From Thermodesulfobacteriota bacterium (GTDB lineage Bacteria; Desulfobacterota; DSM-4660; Desulfatiglandales; Desulfatiglandaceae), in the NCBI GenBank assembly GCA_028278625.1, contig JANQDY010000062.1, positions 1 through 64,000 on the forward strand: a stretch of DNA of 64,000 bases, given 5' to 3'. The position numbers and the translations under genes were made by a program. The notes beneath the pieces were generated by a model. The model saw only the letters and a list, made by a program, of their open reading frames with translations, was not told the origin of the DNA and did no database searches. Positions within the stretch are counted from its first letter, which is position 1. Every line of letters starts with the position of its first letter. Below are positions 17,204-24,078 of the stretch, piece after piece.

Positions 17204-18547
17204 TTATTCTCCTATTGTCAAGAATCTCTCCATAACGCCCATGGTATAGTCTATTTGTTGCCTGTCCATTCCGGGATAGGTTCCCAGAAAAAAGGTGTTA
17301 TTCATGATGCGGTCGGTGTTCTTAAGGGTGCCTGCCATGCGATGTTGGATGTCCCAGTAGGCCGGCTGCCGAAGCAGGTTTCCGCCGAACAGGTTGCGGG
17401 TTTCGATCAGATGTTTATTCAGGTATTGTACCAATTCCGTCCTGGTAAAGCCGGCGGTTTCTTTGACGGTAACGGGATATGCGAACCAGGCGGGATCACT
17501 CTCTTTTGTGGCTTCCGGAAGAATGAAGTGCTTTTCATGTTGCTTGAACCTGTTCATCCAGGCGCTATGGTTTTCACGCCGCGCCCGGCAGAAATCATTC
17601 AATTTTCTTAGCTGCTCCAAACCGATGCCGGCTTGAAGATCGGTCATCTTGAAATTGTAGCCCATATGTGAATAGACGTATTTGTGATCGAATCCTTCTG
17701 GAAGTGTGCCGTGTTGCCCCTTGAACCTGTGGCCGCATCGGTTGTTTTCGCCGGGACCGCAGCAGCAATCCCGGCCCCAGTCCCTGAGAGATTGAACGAT
17801 TCTGGCCAGCGTTGGATCGGAAGTGAGAACGGCGCCGCCTTCTCCGGTGGTGATATGGTGCGCCGGATAGAAGGAACAGGTGGACAGGTGACCGAGGCTG
17901 CCGGTTTTTTTGCCTTTATAGGTGGAACCCAATGCATCACAATTATCCTCGATAAGATAAAGATCGTGTTCTTCCACCAGCTTCATGATCCCGTCTAGAT
18001 CAAAGGGATTTCCTAAGGTATGGGCCATGAAAATAGCGCGCGTTCTTGGGCCCAGAGCCGCTTCAACGGTTTCTGCTTTGGCGTTGTAGGTGGGGATGTC
18101 CACATCCACGAACGCGGGAACCAGGCCATTTTGGATGATCGGGTTCAGGGTGGTGGGGAAACCGGCGGCAACGGTGATCACCTCATCTCCTGGTTTCAGC
18201 CGTTTTTCCCCCAGCAGGGGGGATGTGAGAGCGGTCATTGCCAGGAGGTTGGCGGAAGATCCTGAATTGACCAGAAATGCGTGCTTGACACCTGTATTAA
18301 GTGCCAGTTCCTTTTGAAATTCTCTGGCAAAACGCCCTTCCGTAAGCCAGAAATCGAGGGATGCCGCCACAGCCGCCTGGATTTCCTTTTCATCATGGAT
18401 CCGCCCGGCATACCTCACCGGTGTTCTGCCGGGAACAAAGGTCTCCTTTTTGGTTACGGTTCTGTGAAATCGGCCCACAAGGCGCAAAATTTCTTCCCGT
18501 AAATCCTGCTCCGTTGTTTCCATTTCAAGGTTTAAAACGGCGGTCAT
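17204..18547 (-). CDS. rfbH: CDP-6-deoxy-4-ketohexose 3-dehydrase (E1)
   Basis: A 447-residue PMP-dependent enzyme that starts C-3 deoxygenation of CDP-4-keto-6-deoxyglucose. Two hallmarks are present. The PLP lysine of aminotransferases is replaced by histidine in FYPAHHITTGEGGA. The [2Fe-2S] ligands have exactly the E1 spacing C-x57-C-x-C-x7-C (from IEDNC to DCCCGPGENNRC). In the known pathway E1 needs the reductase E3 (AscD/RfbI); no E3 gene is in this window. The start overlaps the stop of the cytidylyltransferase upstream as ATGA. Confidence 0.95.
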   Translation of the reverse strand: MTAVLNLEMETTEQDLREEILRLVGRFHRTVTKKETFVPGRTPVRYAGRIHDEKEIQAAVAASLDFWLTEGRFAREFQKELALNTGVKHAFLVNSGSSANLLAMTALTSPLLGEKRLKPGDEVITVAAGFPTTLNPIIQNGLVPAFVDVDIPTYNAKAETVEAALGPRTRAIFMAHTLGNPFDLDGIMKLVEEHDLYLIEDNCDALGSTYKGKKTGSLGHLSTCSFYPAHHITTGEGGAVLTSDPTLARIVQSLRDWGRDCCCGPGENNRCGHRFKGQHGTLPEGFDHKYVYSHMGYNFKMTDLQAGIGLEQLRKLNDFCRARRENHSAWMNRFKQHEKHFILPEATKESDPAWFAYPVTVKETAGFTRTELVQYLNKHLIETRNLFGGNLLRQPAYWDIQHRMAGTLKNTDRIMNNTFFLGTYPGMDRQQIDYTMGVMERFLTIGE

Positions 18548-19347
18548 GGCTGCCCGTTGATAGTGCGTTTCTGTTCTGTTCCCGTCTCTGGGATCCTGCC
18601 GTCCCTCGGGATGTGAGCGTTGATTTCGAACAATTGCGGCTGATCGTTCAGCAGCTTTAGTATCTCCCGGGCACCGAATGCCTCCTGCGGGTTGTAAAGC
18701 GCTTTGTAAATCTCAAGGACAAGGTTGTAGTCCGCTTCATGATCCATTACCCAGCGGTGGTGCAGAAGTCCTTTGAATTCCTTGTAAACCCCAATGTTGA
18801 ACAGATGGGGATGATTGGTCATGTAGAAAGTGATATGTTCACGCTCTGAGACCTTGGTGGCTTCAAGGAAGCATTTTTCGAGGGCCTGATAGGAGAAGAC
18901 CGTCGTGTCCAGCCCGGCCGGATATTCTCCACCCACATAACAGAAATCATACCCTCCTTTGAAATACATGCTGATCACTTCATCCACCACCCGGGGATCC
19001 ATGAGCGGGCAGTCGGCCATGATACGAACAACATGGGAGAGGCTGAATTGGGTTGCGGCCCTGTAGTAACGATCAAGGGGATCTGCTTCACTGCCGCGGA
19101 AGACCGGAACACCGAGGCCGTCAAACAATGCCACGATCCGGTCATCTCTTTTTCGGGTTGTGGTGGCAACGATGATGCGGTCAATGTTTTCACAATGAAG
19201 GACTCTCTCGTATACATGCTGAATGACCGGTTTACCCAATAGCGGCAGAAAAACCTTGCCGGGCAAGCGGGTAGAGCCCAAACGCCCCTGGAGAATCGCG
19301 GTCGCTTTTTGGGTGGTTTTTTCCTTTGACATGGTTTGATCCGACAT
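18544..19347 (-). CDS. SpsF-type cytidylyltransferase-family protein
   Basis: A 267-residue nucleotidyltransferase with ATAILQGRLGSTRLPGKVF, VIQHVYERV and IIVATTTRKRDDRIV, the SpsF/CMP-ulosonate-synthetase pattern, and MADCPLMDPRVVDEV, a metal- and sugar-binding segment. Relatives occur in spore-coat and flagellin glycan loci and are thought to activate ulosonates or phosphosugars as CMP derivatives. With a NeuB-like synthase and KdsC-like phosphatase further down, CMP activation of a nonulosonate-type sugar is plausible. It is the first gene of the operon, about 140 nt below a sigma-54 promoter. GGGGCGGAG precedes the ATG; a second ATG five codons in is also possible. Confidence 0.8.
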   Translation of the reverse strand: MSDQTMSKEKTTQKATAILQGRLGSTRLPGKVFLPLLGKPVIQHVYERVLHCENIDRIIVATTTRKRDDRIVALFDGLGVPVFRGSEADPLDRYYRAATQFSLSHVVRIMADCPLMDPRVVDEVISMYFKGGYDFCYVGGEYPAGLDTTVFSYQALEKCFLEATKVSEREHITFYMTNHPHLFNIGVYKEFKGLLHHRWVMDHEADYNLVLEIYKALYNPQEAFGAREILKLLNDQPQLFEINAHIPRDGRIPETGTEQKRTINGQP

Positions 19348-19496
19348 ACAGCTCCGCCCCTTAAGTTACATTTGCGCCTAACAAACTTGAGTGGCATTTT
19401 CTTTGACTGGATTCCCGTGCATGACGGTTTCCCTTGAAACATGGACCGTCAGAATCCGGTCAGGTTCCATACACCTTATGAATCGCCTGACTAATC

Positions 19497-19512
19497 AGCA
19501 AAAAATGTGCCA
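19497..19512 (-). promoter_or_regulatory. Sigma-54 (RpoN) promoter for the glycan operon
   Basis: On the minus strand the sequence reads TGGCAC-ATTTT-TTGCT, matching the -24/-12 consensus TGGCAC-N5-TTGCW at every defined base, with exactly 10 nt between the invariant GG and GC. The next base upstream is C, also preferred. Transcription would start near 19486, about 140 nt before the spsF-like start. The element lies in the 351-nt gap between the HDOD gene and this operon. Confidence 0.8.
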
Positions 19513-19585
19513 GATGCGGCTATGGTTTTTTTTACAATTAAATCAGGTGTTTGTATTTTATGAAGGGAATTGGTGGGGTTGGACA

Positions 19586-19599
19586 GTCAAACTTTTGAC
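19586..19599. promoter_or_regulatory. Inverted repeat, candidate enhancer-binding site
   Basis: The perfect inverted repeat GTCAAA-CT-TTTGAC lies about 75-88 bp upstream of the -24 box, that is about -100 to -113 from the predicted start. This is the usual location of a sigma-54 activator site. No activator gene is adjacent, so the assignment rests on symmetry and position only. Confidence 0.35.
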
Positions 19600-19698
19600 A
19601 TGAGGGGTGTTTGCCCATGAACTCGCCTCCAAGGTATTACTTTTGGGGAATTTTGATGAAAAAATGGAGGGCAGGCCATTAATAACGATTTTTTTCAA

Positions 19699-21291
19699 TT
19701 ATCGGCCCAGCTGCTTTTGCTTGATGCCGATGACCAGCTGGTTTCTGATGGTTTTCATATAGTTTAAGTGTTTTGAATGAATCGGGTCTCCTTTATCTTC
19801 CCGGTCCGCGTAGAGAAATCCCAGGCAGACATTGTTGATGGAAATGGGATAGATGATAAAAGAAGGGGCGTTGACGTTTCTGCGGTACCAGTCTGGAATC
19901 AAGGGTTTCACAACGGGATCGCTGATGTCCCTGATGCGAAAATCCCGGTTTTGTGCGATGGCTACATTGAAAAGATCCGCAGGTTTGGCTATTCTGAAAC
20001 TGAAGGATCCCAGCAGACGCTTAATATCTTTTCCCAGGCCGAAACGTGCCATCATCCTTGGTTGCTTGGCTGTCCTGAGGCAGAACAGGACCCTGCTAAA
20101 AGCGAATCCCCGATACAGGACTTCAACCGCCATGGCGATCAAATCATTAATGGTGTAATCTTCCGCAAGGATGTTGGTGATTTCCTGAATGCCGTCGATG
20201 ATGATGTTTTCCAATGCACCGGCGTCGGCACCATCCTTGGAAGAATCGGGCGGTTCCGGTGAGAGTGAGGTTTCAGGGGCCATCTCTTTTTCGAAAGCAG
20301 GGGTCGATGTCTCTTCCTTCAAGCCCTTTTCCTTTGATTGTTCTGTCTCGGAGAACACTTTCTCCACGGAAAGGCTGCCGGGTATGCGTAGCATGACGGC
20401 CAGCTTTTTCATTTCAGGTTTTGCCTGGTCCAGCATTTCCTGCAGGTCTTTGCCGGAAAGGTGGACCAGTTTTTCGAACCGCCTGGTCAGCAGTTCGAAG
20501 GCCTTTTTCCGTCCTTTTTTGGGCGTCGTCCTGATGGTCTCGCATATCTCATTGGAAAAATTGGATATGCCTTGCAAAATATCGATATCGGACGTTGGTT
20601 TGTCGATCTCTTTGCCCGCCAGGGGCGTCATGCTTTTAACGATATTGTCTGAAAAATTCCATTCCTTGGCTATCTCCATTCCCAATTCATGGTAGGATTT
20701 CCCCAGGACAGCCTTTGAGGCGCTCTGTTCATCTAACCCCTGCCGCGCCATTTCCCGTTTGATCTCCTCATGTTCTTCTTGAAGGTGGAGCATCACCAGG
20801 TTTTTACCCAGTTGGTGGAGCATTGCGCATATGGCCGCTTCTTCAGGATCGGTTTGCAGTTTCTGGGCAAAACCCTTGGCCAGCACGCTGCTCATCAAGG
20901 AATTCATGGCGGCTTTCTTGAGGTCGTCGGTGCCGGCATAGCCGCTGAGATGTTCGAAAAGCATGAGGCTCGTTGCCAAAATGCGGACCTGTTCCAATCC
21001 AAGCAGAACAACCGCCCGGGAGACCGTCGTCACCGGTTTCCGGGCCTTGGCATAAAAGGAGGTGTTCACCTGTTTGAGCAGCCGTGTGGTTAAGGCGTAG
21101 TCTTTCAGCACGAGGCTTGAGATTTCAGAGGCTGAAATGTTCTTATCCTTTGAAGTAAGCTTGCGGTTGATTAGGGATATGTTCTCTGAAATGGCAGGAA
21201 AACCCTTGCTCCGGCTCATTCGGCGGAGAATGAAATCCACCGTGCTGTGTCGGCTTTGTTCTGGTGTTTCAACGGTTTTTTCCATAACCAT
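19699..21291 (-). CDS. HDOD domain signalling protein with C-terminal GAF-like domain
   Basis: A 530-residue cytoplasmic protein. Residues about 25-215 form an HDOD domain ([49 protein letters not shown]), an HD-related fold that usually lacks phosphodiesterase activity. A low-complexity acidic linker (about 320-360) follows, then a GAF-like domain (about 365-525: [30 protein letters not shown]). Such proteins are commonly regulatory partners in motility, stress or biofilm signalling of Desulfobacterota. Two close ATG codons (21291 and 21285) are possible and neither has a strong SD. It is divergent from the AIM24 gene and precedes the sigma-54 operon in the same orientation. Confidence 0.85.
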   Translation of the reverse strand: MVMEKTVETPEQSRHSTVDFILRRMSRSKGFPAISENISLINRKLTSKDKNISASEISSLVLKDYALTTRLLKQVNTSFYAKARKPVTTVSRAVVLLGLEQVRILATSLMLFEHLSGYAGTDDLKKAAMNSLMSSVLAKGFAQKLQTDPEEAAICAMLHQLGKNLVMLHLQEEHEEIKREMARQGLDEQSASKAVLGKSYHELGMEIAKEWNFSDNIVKSMTPLAGKEIDKPTSDIDILQGISNFSNEICETIRTTPKKGRKKAFELLTRRFEKLVHLSGKDLQEMLDQAKPEMKKLAVMLRIPGSLSVEKVFSETEQSKEKGLKEETSTPAFEKEMAPETSLSPEPPDSSKDGADAGALENIIIDGIQEITNILAEDYTINDLIAMAVEVLYRGFAFSRVLFCLRTAKQPRMMARFGLGKDIKRLLGSFSFRIAKPADLFNVAIAQNRDFRIRDISDPVVKPLIPDWYRRNVNAPSFIIYPISINNVCLGFLYADREDKGDPIHSKHLNYMKTIRNQLVIGIKQKQLGR

Positions 21292-21366
21292 TTTTTATAC
21301 TTTATTTTCCTTTGGATGAAAAGCCGAAAAGGACCCTCAGTTACCAAGTTGGCTACCCGGTCATTT

Positions 21367-21376
21367 TGTTGCAACA
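21367..21376. promoter_or_regulatory. Palindrome between divergent genes
   Basis: TGTTGCAACA is a perfect 10-bp palindrome in the 141-nt gap between the HDOD and AIM24 genes. A related half, GCGGCAACA, lies about 25 bp further toward the AIM24 gene. It may be an operator. No promoter boxes are clear around it. Confidence 0.2.
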
Positions 21377-21432
21377 TATTCGAAGTGCGATTTTTGCGGC
21401 AACAGAAAATGTCCATTAAAGGAGGGCAGACA

Positions 21433-22221
21433 ATGAAATGCCATGAAGTGGATTACGAGATTTTGGGCCATGACATGCAGATCGTTGAAGTGGAGCTGGA
21501 TCCCGGAGAGACCGTCATCGCGGAAGCAGGGGCCATGAATTACATGGAAGACGGCATTGCTTTTGAGTCTCACATGCGGGACGGACCTCTTGCCAACGAA
21601 GGGATTCTAAGCAAATTATTCACCGCAGGCAAACGAGCGGTCTCAGGAGAATCCATTTTTCTGACACATTTCACCAATCATCACAGCGAAAAGAGAAGGG
21701 TTGCATTTGCAGCGCCGTACCCCGGCAAGATCATTCCGATTAATATGTCAAAAGTGGGCGGCGAACTCTTTTGCCAAAAGGACGGATTCTTGGCTGCTGC
21801 CCTTGGGACAAGGATCGATATTGCTTTTCACAAGCGTCTCGGAACAGGCTTTTTTGGCGGCGAAGGATTTATTCTTGAGCATTTGCACGGCGATGGCATG
21901 GCGTTTGTTCATGCGGGGGGGACCGTGGTCAAGAAATCATTGAACAATGAGCGCCTCCGTGTGGACACAGGCTGTCTGGTCGCCTTCACCAAAGGGATCG
22001 ATCACAGCATTGAACGTGCGGGAAGCTTAAAATCCATGTTCTTCGGTGGTGAAGGGTTTTTCCTGGCAACCCTGAGCGGCAAAGGGATTGTGCTGCTACA
22101 GAGCCTCCCATTTTCACGCATGGCAGACCGCATCCTGGACCATGCGCCTTCCGCCGGCGGCAGCAGCAAGGGGGAGGGGTCGGTTCTTGGTAAGTTAGGA
22201 GGGTTGCTGGACGGGAGTTAA
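21433..22221 (+). CDS. AIM24/TIGR00266 family protein
   Basis: A 262-residue protein of the AIM24 (TIGR00266) family. It begins [20 protein letters not shown] and has the family features [24 protein letters not shown] and [14 protein letters not shown]. The bacterial proteins form beta-rich trimers or larger assemblies; their role is not established. The start is fixed by AAAGGAGG seven bases before the ATG; upstream in-frame sequence to 21247 lies in the divergent gene. A hairpin follows the stop codon at once. Confidence 0.9.
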   Translation: MKCHEVDYEILGHDMQIVEVELDPGETVIAEAGAMNYMEDGIAFESHMRDGPLANEGILSKLFTAGKRAVSGESIFLTHFTNHHSEKRRVAFAAPYPGKIIPINMSKVGGELFCQKDGFLAAALGTRIDIAFHKRLGTGFFGGEGFILEHLHGDGMAFVHAGGTVVKKSLNNERLRVDTGCLVAFTKGIDHSIERAGSLKSMFFGGEGFFLATLSGKGIVLLQSLPFSRMADRILDHAPSAGGSSKGEGSVLGKLGGLLDGS

Positions 22222-22252
22222 GGCGTTTTTCCCTTTTTTGGGGGGAAACGCC
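22222..22252 (+). terminator. Hairpin after the AIM24 gene
   Basis: GGCGTTT pairs with AAACGCC, extended by TTCCC against GGGGG, directly after the stop codon. There is no downstream T-tract, so it may be a weak terminator or a 3'-end stabiliser. Confidence 0.45.
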
Positions 22253-22297
22253 CTATGGCCCGCGGTTTTCAAACCGAAAAAGGGTCCCTGGTTTGGC

Positions 22298-22621
22298 CTA
22301 TTTGGGTGGAAGCGTTTCAACAAAGGATCGCGCTTTCTTGAGCCACTCCTCAATCATCCCTTCTTTGAGCCCTTCCCTTGCGACCATCACCCACCCTTTC
22401 ATGGGTCGCCCGGTAATGTCAAACTCGGTGACGAACGGCTCTTTCAGCGCTTCTTCCGCTTCCCCTTTTCCCAGGCGCAATATCAGATAATCCTTATAGA
22501 CGCCCCCTACCATGTTCCCCTGCAAAAGATGGCAGGTGCCGCCGAACATCTTTTTTCGTGTCGTTCCCCAGTCTGCGGTGACCTTTGAAACAAGGATGTC
22601 CAGCTCTTTATTGTAAGGCAT
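22298..22621 (-). CDS. TfoX N-terminal domain protein
   Basis: A 107-residue protein starting MPYNKELDILVSKV, with KKMFGGTCHLLQGNMVGG and a C-terminal WVMVAREGLKEG segment, the pattern of stand-alone TfoX N-terminal domain proteins. These are small alpha/beta proteins of unsettled function and not competence regulators by themselves. The start at 22621 overlaps the DUF3786 stop by 14 nt; a longer open frame to 22966 lies inside the DUF3786 gene. The two genes form a small operon. Confidence 0.8.
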   Translation of the reverse strand: MPYNKELDILVSKVTADWGTTRKKMFGGTCHLLQGNMVGGVYKDYLILRLGKGEAEEALKEPFVTEFDITGRPMKGWVMVAREGLKEGMIEEWLKKARSFVETLPPK

Positions 22622-23216
22622 TTTTTCCCTCAAGGGTTTTGCAGAAGAAAACGGCCAATGCAAAGATGATATCCAGTGCCAGGTGTTTGGAAATGCTCCT
22701 GTCAAAAAGGAGCTTTGCTTCGGCGGGAAATTCATCATCGCCCCTCCACAACAGAACAGCAACGGGTATGCGGGGAGCAATTCGGAATTCATAGGCCCTA
22801 TCGGCCATTTGAAGCGGCTTTCCATCCAGCTTTTCACAGATGTCACAGAACCGGTCCAGCCGTTCGCCGTAGGTCCTTTCAATGAGATGCGTGGGAATGG
22901 CGTGAGGGCCCGAAAAAAAACCGACACCCCCTGGTATGTCCTTTGAGGAGATCCATTCCCGGTCAATGGGAATATCTTTTGTGGTCAGAAGATAATGGAC
23001 CATAAAAAGGCCCAGGAATGGATCGATTTTCTCAGTATCATCTGCGGAACATGTAATACTCAGGGAGTCGGGGCAGATGTCATACGCCTTGCCCCATAAC
23101 GGCAGTGTGTAGCATCCCCGCCTGCTGTCATAGGTAGACAGACTGCGCCTGCAGACATCCGAGGGATCCATTTGGGCCAGATCCTGAAAGTGGCAACCAT
23201 CGATGAAGTTTTCCAT
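22608..23216 (-). CDS. DUF3786 family protein
   Basis: A 202-residue soluble protein with the DUF3786 pattern: early conserved cysteines (C8, C22 and C35), CYTLPLWGKAY, LGLFMVHYLLTTKDIP, GPHAIPTHLIE, and a hydrophobic end segment DIIFALAVFFCKTL. The family is common in strictly anaerobic bacteria and has no established function. It shares an operon with the TfoX-like gene. Confidence 0.75.
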   Translation of the reverse strand: MENFIDGCHFQDLAQMDPSDVCRRSLSTYDSRRGCYTLPLWGKAYDICPDSLSITCSADDTEKIDPFLGLFMVHYLLTTKDIPIDREWISSKDIPGGVGFFSGPHAIPTHLIERTYGERLDRFCDICEKLDGKPLQMADRAYEFRIAPRIPVAVLLWRGDDEFPAEAKLLFDRSISKHLALDIIFALAVFFCKTLEGKNALQ

Positions 23217-23521
23217 TTCAACCCTTTAAAGGAAATTGAGATGCTTTATAAATCCTGTGATTGAACAGGCATCTTACCTTGCCATCATGTCTCTTTCAAG
23301 GGGTATTTGGCTTAAGGCGGTCAAGGGATCTGCCTGGGGACCCGGCGCTTCTCCATGGGCAGGGTAAGTGACAAATGACTACCAACCCGGATCATGTATG
23401 TGCTAATATCCCTTATGATCATTAAGGAGAGATGAATCGTTTCCATTCATGATATGTTGGAAACCCACACTGGCCACGGAATGAATGCTTCATAGAAAAA
23501 GGATCAGGGAACGTTCTACCA
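23217..23521. other. 305-nt divergent intergenic region
   Basis: It lies between DUF3786 (minus) and the MaoC gene (plus). No gene is visible. A near-palindrome CCTTATGATCATTAAGG is at 23411-23427, about 95 nt before the MaoC start, and could be an operator. I cannot place convincing -35/-10 boxes. Confidence 0.3.
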
Positions 23522-24007
23522 ATGACAAGGGACAATTTCAAAACGCCACCCCGGAAGCGATATTTGGAGGACTACGAAGAGGGGTCAGTCCATGAGTTCG
23601 GGCCCATCACGGTAACCGAAGATGAGATCATACAGTTCGGCAGGCAGTTTGATCCCCAGGTTTTTCATACGGATCCCGTGGCCGCCAGGGAGACGGCTTA
23701 CGGCGGCCTCATCGCCAGTGGCTGGCATACCTGCAGCCTTTTAATGCGGTTGTTTGCCGAAAACTACCTCCCGGGTCCGGCAAGCCTCGGCAGCCCCGGT
23801 GTGGATGAGTTGCGCTGGCTAAAGCCGGTACGTCCCGGCGATCAACTCACTTTGCGCGTTACGGTTCGGAAAGTAAAACCGTCCACCAGTAAACCGGACC
23901 GAGGCGTATTGTTCTCCTTTTGCGAAATGCTGAATCAGAAAAATGACGTCGTGGTTACCTTGGTGGGCCTGAATCTGATCAGGTATCGTGAAAGAGGTGC
24001 GGTTTAA
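23522..24007 (+). CDS. MaoC-type hydratase
   Basis: A 161-residue hot-dog-fold protein with the R-specific hydratase motif: FDPQVFHTD followed after 11-12 residues by GGLIASGWHT, supplying the catalytic Asp and His. LKPVRPGDQLTLRVTV is also typical. MaoC-type proteins hydrate enoyl-CoA thioesters in fatty-acid or aromatic-degradation pathways, but stand-alone copies like this have broad assignments. It is flanked by unrelated genes and is convergent with the sensor kinase. No strong SD is seen before the ATG. Confidence 0.85.
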   Translation: MTRDNFKTPPRKRYLEDYEEGSVHEFGPITVTEDEIIQFGRQFDPQVFHTDPVAARETAYGGLIASGWHTCSLLMRLFAENYLPGPASLGSPGVDELRWLKPVRPGDQLTLRVTVRKVKPSTSKPDRGVLFSFCEMLNQKNDVVVTLVGLNLIRYRERGAV

Positions 24008-24078
24008 TGGAGAAAAACAAACAATGTGCCCGTATCCCTCCCTCCTTTATATCTCGTTTCCCTTACTTTTTGGCTGTT

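Noticed and set aside
16946..17611. A 221-codon open frame on the plus strand
   Set aside because: It is antisense to rfbG and rfbH, which are certain.
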